From: Mycteria americana | Lineage: Eukaryota > Chordata > Aves > Ciconiiformes > Ciconiidae | Direction: 5' to 3' | DNA: 64,000 nucleotides | Assembly: GCF_035582795.1 (NCBI RefSeq) | Contig: NC_134373.1 | Location: 15,646,001-15,710,000 of the forward strand | Shown here: positions 12,640 through 22,860 of the stretch, piece by piece | How the letters are laid out: each line of letters opens with the position of its first letter | Numbering within the stretch: the stretch's first letter is position 1 | Program-made: the position numbers and the translations under genes | Notes under the pieces: generated by a model | Databases searched by the model: none | Told to the model about the DNA's origin: nothing | The model's input: only the letters and a program-made list of their open reading frames with translations

Positions 12640-12856
12640 GACGCCTGCCCTTCCGCGCAGTGCCGTAGAGGAGGGCCACAGCGCGCCGTGTCCCAGGCGG
12701 GCCGCGGGTGGGAGCTGCGCAGTCTTGTGCTGACATCTGGAGGGGACGCCTGGCAGCCCGGGACTGAGCTCATCACTCCTGCCCCGGCCCCGCCAAGTGA
12801 CAGCCGCCTGAGCGCCATCCCAGCCGCAGAAAGACCCCACAGCTCTCCTTGAGCGG
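12640..12856. promoter_or_regulatory. Small CpG island (candidate promoter)
   Basis: This is the only strongly CpG-dense block in the window. By hand count there are 15 CpGs in 12661-12840 at about 71% GC (observed/expected roughly 0.65), and about 19 CpGs in the full block, against a CpG-poor background. It meets the usual length, GC and CpG-ratio thresholds, though narrowly for length. In birds such islands commonly mark promoters or first exons. I see no TATA box or convincing coding exon. The 173-codon minus-strand frame crossing it (12445-12966) has no recognisable domain. Candidate roles are a lncRNA or alternative promoter, or a GC-rich repeat remnant. Confidence 0.6.
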
Positions 12857-14234
12857 TGACACACATGACACTTTATCTGCCTCTCTAGACATATGCAGGC
12901 AGCCACGGAGCACAGAACTAATGGGTAATGCTGCTCCAGGAGTTTTGGTAGGTTTTTCAATGACAAATGGAAAGCTAGCCATCAAAACTCTTGGGTTTGT
13001 TTTTCATCTGTCGGTTCTTCAAGAAGACAAAGTTTTCTTTGGCAAGCAGACACTTTATTTTGTCCCAGTGGGAGGCTAAAACAAGGAAGACAGACCAACT
13101 TTGAGAGGGATGTGGGTCTGCAATGTGAGATTTGTTTGAGGGTTTGGGTTTTTTTCTTAATAATGTATACAGCAATTCGGCCAAAGACCTGATTTACATT
13201 TTCCTGGCATACCTTAAAGAGGCAATTGCAAGAATATAGTGCTACATTTCATCCTCATGGACAAAATTATAACATCCATGAACTAAAAATGAATTTATAT
13301 TCTTTCATTTTTCTCAGTTGCTATTATTTTTTGTATTTCATCACCCCTGCATGAGACTGAAGGATAAAAAAAGGAGAAACTTTTTGCTCTAAAGAATTTG
13401 CAGTGAGAGAAAGCAGGCCTGGGAGGGGAGGTAGAAGCGCAGAGGAGCACAGAGACGCTCCAAAGGTCACGTAGCACATGAATAACATTTCTAAGAAAAG
13501 AACTGAGGTCTCTGGAGAGTCAATTCACTGCCCCATGCACAGGACTACACCGCTTTTCCAGAGCCTCTGCCACTCCTGGGCCCTAACATAGATCTGACAG
13601 GATGAGATTGAAGGGTTTGTGGTATTCGCATGCAATGCAGGTAGGTGCCTAATTCATTCAGACAGACACAAGCGTGCCCGTAAGTTAGGTGACAGTGTAC
13701 TGCAAATAACCACGCAGGATCACACTGCTCACTAGCCTATATAATTTTGCAGTCAGCACACATAAGTGCAGGAGCTACACATCCACATTTACTCTGCCAG
13801 CCCTTAATACAGTCTTGATGTGACTTGCAAGTTTTAGTCACATTCCTTGTAGATTACAGAAAGAAGTGCTGATTCAAAACAAATTTGTAGTTTTGTTGAT
13901 CTTTAATTTTTAACAGTATCTGGCAGATAAATGAGTTGCTAGCCAAATGTTCTCTTTAGATTGTCTGTAAGATACATGGTCAAACTGGTACCTGAAATTA
14001 AGATCCCAATCCAAGTTCCTCAAAAATAGTTAGGTGGTTCAGTCCTTTGGAAGTCCCAGAGTAGTAAGCACCTGAATATTTAGGGCCTAAATTTCCAGAC
14101 TGCTGAACACCACAAGTTTTTTTCACTGAAGTTGTAGGAAAAACCCCTATGTATTTAAAAATTAGGCCAATTATATTTGCATCTAAATAACAATTTAGAG
14201 CCCACATTTAATTCAGAGGAACTGTGCACCTATT
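12857..14234. other. Unannotated; AT-rich, possibly conserved non-coding block
   Basis: No gene or certain repeat. At about 13130-13340 the sequence is information-rich and AT-rich, with homeodomain-type and CAATTG motifs, and could be conserved regulatory DNA. This is an impression only. Confidence 0.35.
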
Positions 14235-14300
14235 TAGAAAAGTCTCAGCCTGTCTCTGTGCCTCAGTTATACTAGATGATGGTAACTGCTGTGTGTGTCT
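14235..14300 (+). repeat. MIR-like SINE scrap
   Basis: 'gtctctgtgcctcagttata..agatgatggtaac' resembles the conserved 3' part of MIR-type SINEs. Short and decayed. Confidence 0.35.
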
Positions 14301-15168
14301 ACCTGTAGAACATGCTTCAATGTATGTGGCAAATAAAAGGGTGTTGCTCTATATTTCTGTGATTGTTTGTGATTGTGATTGCTGTTCAGGTTTTTTTGTT
14401 ATAGGATAAGGGAATTAGATACCCAGCTTCCACTGAACTGATTGTGCTTCATTCCCTGGCAGTCTTTTAGAGGAGGAAGAGAGAAAAATTACAGATGAGA
14501 TTTCAGAATCTCCCACCCCTGTATCATATTCTCTGATCTACATCACAAGACACACACAAGCAAACCTCTGTTCTCCTGTTCTGCTCCGCCTCTGCTGGCC
14601 TTGTGTGCATACAAGGGGTGTGGTGTGGGTGAGGGCAGTCCTACTAAATGGTGTCTTGGCCACCACACATCCTTCTACTTGGCTGAAATGCTTATAAGGC
14701 AGATGTTTCAGTCAGCTCCAGGTGAGCCTCTGGTGGTGCAGATCACTTGGAAGTGCACACAAGAATTCAGATGTTTGTGAATACTTGATCTAAATGATCC
14801 CAGCACCTTGGGCCTTTCAACACAGTGGACAGACCTTCCTCAAAAGCTGCATTCCTCATGGGATTTTTAGGCATACCCTAACCTCAAACAAAGTCTCACC
14901 GCTGCTTGCTTCCTTACTCAAATTGCTTGTGTTGGCCTTAATGTTACTGTTGCTGTGCTTGCAGTTGTGGAGGGGGGAAGAGAGAGACATTCAATCAAGA
15001 CCACAGCTATATTTCACAGCTGGGTTTTTCTCCACTGTTTGTTTGCTTTTTATACAAGACATGTTGGGATATTTGCATGATAATATGCTTTTTAAGGTGC
15101 TGTTGGATGAGACTGGGTCGTTTTTGTTTGTACAGTGGTTTGAGCCTTTCACAGTTGTGCACCGGCCA
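14301..15168. other. Unannotated; left part of the longest plus-strand frame
   Basis: The 161-codon open frame at 14794-15279 begins here. It has a leucine-rich hydrophobic run at residues about 40-62, but no known family, no Kozak-like context and no splice structure that I can see, and its end overlaps a decayed palindromic repeat. I treat it as chance. A T-rich tract lies at 15026-15052. Confidence 0.45.
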
Positions 15169-15230
15169 GAGGCCAAAATTCTGCTGTCTGTTCTGTGCCA
15201 GCGACTTCCACTGACTCCCAGACAATGCAG
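15169..15230. repeat. Decayed palindromic repeat (one half), 'ggccaaaattctgct' type
   Basis: 'gaggccaaaattctgct' followed by 'ccactgactcc' matches one arm of a palindromic amniote repeat I recall (ends ggccaaat/atttggcc, centre 'attgacttcaatgg'). Related pieces occur at 31590-31675 and 37064-37112. It lies inside the longest open frame and argues against that frame being coding. Confidence 0.45.
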
Positions 15231-16025
15231 AAGCCCTGGGAGCTGCCTATGGCTGTGTGCATCTGGGGACAGAGCTTAAAACTCAATCAGTGACTTGCTA
15301 ATTCTGTACAAAGCTGTAAGCAAAGCAGTCTCAGAAATCAGAAAATAAACTTCTTTGAAGAGTTGAGACAGATAAAATCTGTATTGTTGCTACTTCTGTG
15401 AACTTTTGCTTTTCAAACACAGAAACTTGGGTATTGAGACCAACTCTGAGGGACCACAACCGGTTCCTTAGAATTATTTTCTGTTGTGGAACCTCTGCAA
15501 AAAAAGTAATAGTATAAGATTTCTCTGTGAAAGGTTTCAGAGGGTTTACAGACCCTGAACCATATCAAAGAGGTTTCTGACTTGAATTCCTGAGTTATTT
15601 AAATTACACAAGGTCACATCTGAGTCTGTGTTACTTAAAAGATCTAGTGGGCAAAGCTTTTTATGCTGTGGAAACAACTTAGTACACATACAAATATTCC
15701 TGTATCTTTTGATCTATGCATAGGGCACAGAAAGCAGCACAGCTGTGAACTAGAAGGACATAGAACAGGAATAAACTTGGATCTGTTTGTAGTTCTATCA
15801 AAGCCAGTGGCAAATGTCCCATCAATTTCCCAGATACCAGGTTCAAGCCTCCATGAGCACAGCAGGTAATGGTCATGCAGTGGGGTGGATAAGCGATATA
15901 CCCCAGAAAGTAAAGTCTGGAACTGTGTTCCATTAGAAATAGGCTTAGGATCTCTGAGTGCTGCTGGCTTTCTGCTCCATGCCCAAACCACAGACCATCT
16001 CTCTTAAAACATTCCTCCATGTGGG
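15231..16025. other. Unannotated non-coding stretch
   Basis: No gene or repeat recognised. Overlapping frames of about 115 codons on the minus strand (15644-16020) lack any domain. Confidence 0.45.
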
Positions 16026-16150
16026 AGAATCATAGATTTATAGCACCTACATTGAAGAAGGGGCAATCATGAAAATCTATTCTGACCTACTGGAATTGAT
16101 TTTATAGATCTTTTATCTGGTCCTTGTGTGAGTCAGCATATCCTTACATA
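16026..16150 (-). mobile_element. Ancient CR1-like 3' end (decayed)
   Basis: 'gaatcatagatttatagcacc' followed by 'aaaatctattctgacctac' resembles the inverted 3' end of an old amniote CR1 family ('..gaatcatagaa..', '..ggtcatctagtctgacctcc..'). It is heavily diverged and its right boundary is unclear. Confidence 0.4.
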
Positions 16151-16328
16151 GCATGGAAAAAGCTCTTCCATCTCCAAACCTGGCACTGCAAGGTATTGGT
16201 TATATGGCTAGAAAGGAAAGGCTGTGCCTAAAGCTCACAGGTTGCTCCTGGCCTCTCATCTGGGATAACTGAAAGCAGCCCCAACCCCAAATCTTCTGTT
16301 ACCGCTGCTGACATAGTCAGTGTTTTCA

Positions 16329-17060
16329 GAAAATCAGAGAATCACAGAATGTTTGAGGTTGAAAGGGACCTCTGGAGGTCATCTGGTCCAAACCCCCTGC
16401 TCAAGCAGGGCCACGTACAGCCAGTTGCCCAGGACCAGGATGTGTCCAGACAGCTTCTGAGTATCTCCAAGGATGGAGACTCCACAAACTCCCTGGGCAA
16501 CTTGTGTCAGTGCTCAGTCACCCTCCAGTAAAAAATTGTTTCCTGATGTTCAGAGGGAACCTCCTGTGTTTCAGTTTGTGCCCATTGCCTCTGGTCCTGT
16601 CACTGGGTACCACTGAAAAGAGCCTGGCTCCAACCTCTTTGCACCCTCCCTTCAGGTGCTTACATACATTGATAAGATCCCCCTTGAGCCTTCTCTTCTC
16701 CAGGCTGAACAGTCCCAGCTCTCTCAGCCCTTCCCCATAGGAGAGATGCTCCAGTTCCTTCATCAACTTTGTGGCCATTCATTGGAATCTCTCCAGTCTG
16801 TCCATGTCTCTCTTGGAGTGAGGAGCTCAGAACTGGACACACTACACCAGGTGTGGCATCACCAGTGCTGAGTAGAGGGGAAGGATGACCCCTCTTGACC
16901 TGCTGGCAATACTTCCCTTAATGCAGCCTAGGATACCGTTAGCCTTCTTTGCTGCAAGGGCACATTGCTGACTCACGGTCACCTTAGTGTCCCCCAAGAC
17001 CCCCAGGTCCTTTTCTGCCAAGCTGCTTTCCAGCTGGGTAGTCCCCAGTATAAATGCTGA
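16329..17060 (-). mobile_element. CR1 LINE, minus strand, 5'-truncated
   Basis: The left end is the inverted CR1 terminus ('aatcagagaatcacagaatg', then 'gaccctctggaggtcatctggtccaa'-type sequence). The body runs backwards through ORF2 to about 17060, where similarity fades near 'cagctgggtagtccccagtata'. The copy has more substitutions than the 9223-9861 copy and its terminal octamers are imperfect, so it is probably older. ORF2 remnants in different frames are listed separately. Confidence 0.95.
16518..16778 (-). pseudogene. CR1 ORF2 C-terminal fragment
   Basis: This 86-codon frame shows the CR1 ORF2p blocks [18 protein letters not shown] and [11 protein letters not shown], followed by an 'IRKQFFT' end, and then runs into a stop. 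It belongs to the same minus-strand CR1 copy but lies in a different frame from 16842-17111, showing frameshift decay. It lacks the catalytic domains. Confidence 0.92.
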
Positions 17061-17111
17061 CTCCCTACATAGGAAAATTGTTTTGGTGAAGCATTGTTCT
17101 TTGAAAGCCAA
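16842..17111 (-). pseudogene. CR1 ORF2 internal fragment
   Basis: An 89-codon frame upstream (in element orientation) of 16518-16778. Recognisable CR1 ORF2p blocks are EKDLGVLGDTKVTVSQQCA, ANGILGCIKG and PLYSALVMPHL. The first 20 or so residues come from flanking DNA. It is separated from the next ORF2 segment by frame disruption, so the gene is dead. Confidence 0.9.
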
Positions 17112-17464
17112 AGCCCCATTCTTTCACACCCCCAAGTATGTTGGGACTGGGGTTTTTTTTTCTGAAAACTGCCAAAAGAATTCAGCTGAAATTTTGCTGG
17201 AGACAGTTGTGTCTTGATCGGGGAGAAAAATCAGATAGTATTTTAGGATCTCAGAAATTAGCTCATGTTCTTGCAAATCCAGCAGATAACAGCTTGCTCA
17301 GTGCCATTCACACAGCTGTAGGGGAGAATATTAAAAAACTTTCAAATTCTATTTATTAAACTTGCTAGAAAACTTGTCAGAGGAAAAAAAACCTCTTCAG
17401 CAACTCCATTCCCCCAGCTCATGTGAGATGCCATGGGAGCAAAAGAAATGTCTGCAGTGTTACT
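17061..17464. other. Unannotated stretch beside CR1
   Basis: Flanking DNA with a T-run at about 17153-17161. No feature recognised. Confidence 0.4.
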
Positions 17465-17560
17465 GGAGGAAGTGAAGTGTTAGAGTAATAGAGCAGGAAT
17501 TAGGACTCCTGACTCATTCTGTCACTGCCTCAGACTATTTCTGAGCAGCTCTTACCTGAA
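17465..17560 (+). repeat. MIR-like SINE scrap
   Basis: 'agcaggaattaggactcctgactcattctgtcactgcc' resembles the central MIR-type segment 'caggaatcaggactcctgggttc..ctctgccactg'. Moderate similarity over about 40 bases; outer limits uncertain. Confidence 0.5.
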
Positions 17561-18374
17561 CAGGTCCAATGACACTGCTGCCTGACTCATTCAAGTAATC
17601 AAGATGACTGAAAGCCTAATTTGACCTGAGTTTATCTGACAGTGATGCATGATAACAACACCTGCCTGTCTTGCATATAAGAGTGATTCTGGATAATTAA
17701 ACTGTTTTGAGATCTTTTGAGTAAAAGGAACTTTGTAATGACAAAGAGCTCATATTTTAGCTAGCCTACACTGGCAAGTTCTTTGTAAAATACAATTTTA
17801 ATTGCTTTTTAAAAAAAGAGATCTTCCCTCCACCTTGAAAATCAAAAAAGGTTAAAAATCTCTATCACATTCTTCCTTATTCTTCAAGAAAATTCAGCTC
17901 CATTTTTGAAGCTGCTTGAAGTGAACAACAACAAAAATGTTCACAATTTTCTCACCCGACTTTGTAGAAACCCAAAATATAGGTCTCAGCCTTTAAGACT
18001 CTTGATCTTCTATTTCACAAGTCATTTCAAGTTCATATCAAGCACTAACTCACTGGTAGGGTTTCTTTTTTTTTTTTTTCTGAAGCTATATTTAAAATGC
18101 ATCTATTTCATTCCCATTGGACTGATGGTCATCATTTATCCATTTTCTTTATCTGAGGGGAAGGAGAGGAATAATTTGACAGAAACAGTAATCCGCTTGA
18201 GAAAGCCAAAGGCTGTTTGATATTAATACGGAGAATGATTAATCAAAGAAAGAGTAGTCCTCCAGTAATAAGCAAAGGATGAGGTCATTAGCTTGGTAGT
18301 AGAGACCAGGCAGCACTTAAGGATATGCACTGGGGTCAAGAGTGAATAAGGGAACCGCAGGAGTTTTCAGTACC
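17561..18374. other. AT-rich, motif-rich block, candidate conserved non-coding DNA
   Basis: No gene. The block contains a T-run (about 18066-18080), a motif-dense stretch at 17615-17690, and a perfect TGATTAATCA palindrome at 18236-18245. Such AT-rich DNA with dense homeodomain-type motifs often marks developmental enhancers, but conservation was not tested. Confidence 0.35.
18236..18245. promoter_or_regulatory. TGATTAATCA palindrome (PBX-HOX/homeodomain-type site)
   Basis: A perfect 10-bp palindrome that contains TGATTAAT, a known PBX-HOX composite motif, on both strands. TTGATATTAAT lies just upstream. Binding is inferred from motif alone. Confidence 0.35.
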
Positions 18375-18705
18375 TTAGAACATAGTAATGGCCTTACTGG
18401 GTTAGATCAAAGATCCCTCTAGCTCTGCAGCCTGTTTCTGACACTGTCCAGTAGCAGATGTTCAGGGAAGAAGTATAGGAAAAGGGGAGAGTGCAGAGTA
18501 GTCCTTCCCTGCTATATACCTTTTCAGCAGTTAATAGGTTAGGGACCTTCTAAGTGTATAAATCATTGTGTTTAAAACCCACTGTGGGTGTATCTGCCAT
18601 GAAAGTGTCCAATCATTTTTCAAACCATCTCTACTTTTGGCCTCCACCAATAATGAGTGGCAGTGAACTGCACAGTGTAACTGGGCATAGCATGAAGTTG
18701 AAACC
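18375..18705 (-). mobile_element. Ancient CR1-family LINE, inverted 3' part
   Basis: Reading left to right: 'gaacatagtaatggccttactgggttagatcaaagatcc', 'tgtttctgacactgtccagtagcagatgttcag', and 'tggcctccac..' then 'actgcacagtgtaactgg'. These follow, in order, an old CR1 3' sequence common in reptiles and birds ('gaacataagaacggccatactgggtcagacc..', '..tctgacagtggccaatgccagatgc..'). Diverged and gapped. The copy at 46938-47365 belongs to the same family. Confidence 0.72.
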
Positions 18706-19884
18706 ATGGTATAGTCCCATCAGTGATGCTGTTATCCAGGCCTGAGAAATATTAGAGGCAGGAAGCACTCAGTGTTTCTTTAGTTCATTTCTTCAGTGTC
18801 TATTGAGGACTGAGAGTGTGTCTGCCTCCCCACAAACCTACCACTACAAGCTTACAGACAGCCTATCTGTTCCAGCAATCGGTGACTGCTGCAGGTCTTG
18901 TTTTTACTATGTACTGGTGCTTCCAAGTGAGTGTCTGAAGGGGGTTGGAAGGGAGATGAATGCAGGAGATGGATGCTCAAGAACAGGAATAGTGTCCAGA
19001 GAGGGAGACAAGTACAGAAGGTGACAGGAAATGGAAGGACTGGGTGATATAAAGAGTGTGAACCAGAACACTGAAACCAGTTGTGAATGATCTGCTGTTT
19101 TTATCCTTGGCACAGGCAGTCCTGAAAGCAGTCTTGCTTTTAGTGCAGAACAGAGTGATATGGTGTGGGTTGTGAGCTGCAAGCCCAGCTCTCCAGAGCT
19201 CTGGAGGATCAGTAGGTAGCAGTCCAGTCAGTCTGTGGGTGGGTCCTCCTCTCTGCAGGAGATTTCACCACTTGTGTCATGTGGATTGGAGAGCAGGCTG
19301 GCTCCTTGTCTTTCTGAGCACTCCTGGACATGGGAATGAGCCCGTACTCCAAAGATAGATGAGGGTCCTTGGATGCTGCTTCTGTCTAGACTTAGACATC
19401 CACAAGGATTTGAATCCAGTGAAACTCCGTGCAGATGCAGTAATTGACCCACTTGGATCCAGCCACAGGAACAGGGGCCCTTCTGGGTCAGAGATGGGTT
19501 GCAGATAAATGTGCCTTCACGGGCCCAGGGTTCATGTCTCAGCTGTGTTGCACTTGCAAGGCAAGAGCTGAATGCATCCAAGTCTCCTAGAAGCCCCCCT
19601 CCCTTTCCACTCTGTATATTAAATACAAAGCAGATTTCCTCAGTAATAAATAATTCTTAAAAGTCAAAACAACAAACGCATTTGTTCCATCTATTTTTAG
19701 CTTTGCCACTTGTTTAAATCTTGGGTGCCTGACACTGCTTAGATCTGTGATAAAGGCAGACAGCAAGAACTTTATCGTGCTTTGATAGGGCTGGTTTTTG
19801 TCAGCACAGTCTCTCCTTTGTCATCAGCCTTAGAAGGCAAAAAGCTGGAAACCATTCATGGGGAAATAACTGAAACTCATTCTG

Positions 19885-19910
19885 CCAAAGAAAGAAAAAA
19901 AGAAAGAAAC
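19885..19910. repeat. (AAAG)n-like purine microsatellite
   Basis: Imperfect AAAG/A-run repeats followed by a further A-rich tract. Confidence 0.75.
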
Positions 19911-20865
19911 ACAAAAGACAATAAAAAATGAAAAAGACCCTTGAAACTGGCTGGGGCAGTGCCCTCATGATGAGGGGTACCGAGCCCTGGAAGTGACTCA
20001 GCCTTTTACAGGATCAGGCCAAAGAACAGCTTGTCTGCTTTGCATGGGAGAACAAACACCTGCCTAAATCCTGCCAGAAAAGCACAAGGACTGGAGATGG
20101 TTTTCTACATCTCTCTCCCCTGCCTCAGACATATACACTAGATTCCACTGGATGGGGAAGGAGATACTAGCATCTTTTATTCACCTAAATTACATCACTG
20201 ATTCCCTTTCCCTTCACTTCTGTGATACCTTGTGAGGACAGGAGGCATCTTCTTCCCGTCTTCTGCAAGAGTCCCTCACTCTCAGCTTCTGCCTTCTTGT
20301 AGTGAGCAAAGAGCCTTCTTTCTGTAACCTCTTCCTCTCTGTTACCCCCAGCAGACTGAGAGGGAAAGACATCCATCCTGGTCCTTGCCAGGTATATTTT
20401 CCAGTGCCATATAGTAAGATAAAGGCAGGCCTTGGATCAGGATCACTCTGCTGTTTGCCAAGAATGCCATAACTGTTTGCCGTGGTTAAGGCCTCATGTT
20501 CTCCATTTACCGAGGACTGAACCAGCAGGATGTGGCTCACACAACGTAACAGCAACTCCTATGGATGTCAGAGGAGCACTGTGAAACCCCTGCGGGTACC
20601 TGGTCCATGTGGATTGCTCCCGTGGTTGTGCTCTTTGCTAGATTTAGAGAGAGAAATGACATTTTCCCCCAGCTCAAAGAGAAGGTCTCTGAACGGAAGG
20701 ATAAAGGATTATTTGCTATTTTTTTGCTTGTTTCTAGTCTGTAGAGTCCTCCCTGGGCTCACAGCACCTTTTTACCTGACAGGCCCAGTTTGTCTAGGTT
20801 GATGGAGTAATTCTGACTTCTGTTGCACTCTTCCTGTGGTGTGTTGTAGTTTCGGGGCTTCTATT

Positions 20866-20886
20866 GTGCAGGCAATAAACCTGCAC
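20866..20886 (+). other. Stem-loop enclosing AATAAA
   Basis: GTGCAGG and CCTGCAC are perfect 7-bp inverted arms around the 7-base loop CAATAAA. If transcribed on the plus strand, the polyadenylation hexamer would sit in the loop of a GC-rich hairpin. Nothing nearby shows that a transcript ends here; chance is possible. Confidence 0.3.
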
Positions 20887-21379
20887 TTTCAAATGTCTGG
20901 ACTTAATAACTAAAGGAGACCTGTGCTTGGTTTGCATCTACAGAAGTAGAAGGCAGTTTTACAAATTCAGCCCCAAATGGCTAATGTATTCTGGGTTTTA
21001 GGCATACTGTGCCTCCCAGTGGCGGTGGCTCTATTTCCACACGTGTAAATGCCTGGTAGACATTAAGGAGGGAAGAGCTTCAGGTTTTACAAATTATTTG
21101 GAGCCTGTTGAGGCTTTTGACACCCTAGAAGAAAGGTGGTTTGGATGCAGTGCTTTTGCAATGGAGAAAGGATTTGCTTGTTCTTTCATCTCTTTTCTCT
21201 GAACAGCATTGATGTGATGTGAAAGTTTGGATTCCTAGCTCTTCATCTCAAACAACCGTTGAAAGCAATCGATCCTACAGCTCTGCAGTTGAATAGGACT
21301 TCTATAAAAAGATGGTTTATTTTCCTGATACAGAAGACACAGGGCAGTGGCATGTGCTCCATTACTAGCCTTACTCATG

Positions 21380-21440
21380 CTTCATAGGTACATATGGGCA
21401 GGTCACTCAACATCTGGGTTTATTTATTTTTTTTTTTTCC
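21380..21440 (+). repeat. MIR-like scrap next to a T-run
   Basis: 'gggcaggtcactcaacatctgggttt' resembles the MIR-type 'gggcaagtcacttaacctctctg'. It is followed immediately by a T-rich run. Confidence 0.4.
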
Positions 21441-22594
21441 AAAACTGTAGTTGAGAGAAACGTTATGAGCTCAGAATCACACCCTCAGCTCCTACAATCA
21501 AGTTACTAAACGCAACTGGCCAGTTTCATCATTGTATATGCAAATATCTAATTTGTGCTTGCAATCACATCTCTTGTTTCTATGCAATTAGGTGCACATA
21601 GTTTAGAAACCCAGACCTCTTTGAAAAAATAAACAAAACCTTCTGTAACTGACAGTTTGGTGAGCCAGTTACTCCATGTCTTTATTTTAAAAAAGGGGGA
21701 AAAAAAGAGATAAAGTACATTCTTGAAGGGAGGCCATGAAGCTCAATTTCTTAATATTTGATAATTATCTTTAGGTGGGAAAGAGAAAAATGCATTAAGA
21801 CACATGCAGTGTTATGACTTGCACTGACTAGAAGTAGCATTTGCCAAGAATATGATGTACTGAAAATTACTGTTACTGTTATAACGCCATCAGCCAGGGT
21901 AGCTGTGAAGGATTTGTTTTTATGTCTCTGCCTTTAATTTCATCATGATTTTTAAAAATTCCCAGAGAGTGTTGCAGCTGCTCCAGCATTAACAGCCTTG
22001 AAATAGAAATGTGTTACTTAGCAAGATACAGCTGCAGAGGAGAAAAAAAAATCCCCAAACAACAACCCCAACATTTGGATTGATTAATCTACCAAGATCA
22101 TTATTCGCATTTTAAATTCATGTTGTTTAAACTCAAATCTGTTTGCCCCCCAGCCATTTTATTTAGTTATTTTCTTCCTAAAGTGGTAACAATTTCCAAG
22201 ATCTGCATAAAAAATGAACACTGCCCAAGCGGCTCAGCAGCTCCTGCCACTTGTTGGCTCCTACTTGTTTCAGTATCACAAATTGAGCCACTGAGAATGC
22301 TCTCTTGAGGCTCTTTATCCACAATGATGTAGATAACTATTCCTCCTTACTTTTCTCTTTCTGTAGATGCTTCCACCATCTTTGGCCTTTCTAGGTACAG
22401 GGGATTTCATACCATCATTATTAGAGGTTGGAAAAACACAGTGTATTTGCACATGTCCAGGTATATAAGACCTAGGGGAGCGATAGGAGAGGTTCAGCAG
22501 TTCCCAGATTGATTATCACCTGCTCCAACACTGCTGTTAGAGAGCATGTCTCTGCTCCCGTTGCTTCCAGTGCCATAAACCCATTGCTATGTCA
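21441..22594. other. AT-rich, motif-rich block, candidate conserved non-coding DNA
   Basis: No gene. Between about 21840 and 22290 the sequence is complex and AT-rich, with TGATTAAT at 22081-22088, CAGCTG E-box strings and TAAT cores, and no visible repeat ancestry. Conservation is untested. Confidence 0.35.
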
Positions 22595-22628
22595 TGAATT
22601 TAGTAGAGTCCTGAATTTAGTAGAGTCC
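22595..22628. repeat. Perfect 17-bp tandem duplication
   Basis: TGAATTTAGTAGAGTCC at 22595-22611 is repeated exactly at 22612-22628. Exact identity suggests a recent slippage event. Confidence 0.95.
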
Positions 22629-22764
22629 TTCACTGTATGAGTCTTGCATTACAAAAGCCTGTCTGTAGCTCAGACTCTCTTCCTGCACCTTGGATAAGCA
22701 CAAGGGAACCTCTCTAACCACTGTCATCAGAAAAAGGGGTCTCAGAGAGGAGTGGCCAATTTTT

Positions 22765-22832
22765 CTTGTCTCAAGAGCTGTTTATGATGTGGCTGAGAGC
22801 CGCATGAGACCTGCTGTGAATTGAGAGACAAG
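22765..22832 (+). other. Nested inverted repeats (hairpin-forming)
   Basis: Outer arms CTTGTCTCAA (22765-22774) and TTGAGAGACAAG (22821-22832) pair with a 2-base bulge. Inside, ATGTGGCT (22787-22794) and AGCCGCAT (22798-22805) pair over 8 positions (one G-U in RNA) around the loop GAG. I recognise no known RNA family. Confidence 0.35.
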
Positions 22833-22860
22833 GAGAGCGAGCTCCTTTGCCTGACAGGCA

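Larger units (their letters stand above)
18706..21379. other. Unannotated non-coding stretch
   Basis: Only minor items are visible: an A/G-rich (AAAG)n-like tract at 19885-19910 and a perfect 7-bp stem-loop with AATAAA in its loop at 20866-20886. Open frames up to 117 codons (for example 19228-19581 minus) have no recognisable content. Confidence 0.45.

Noticed and set aside
12445..12966. 173-codon minus-strand frame through the CpG island
   Set aside because: GC-rich DNA has few stops by chance, and the translation shows low-information residues and no domain. The island itself is kept as a feature.
14794..15279. 161-codon plus-strand open frame with a leucine-rich run
   Set aside because: No recognisable family, promoter or splicing context. 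Its 3' part overlaps a decayed palindromic repeat, and frames on the other strand are open over the same bases.
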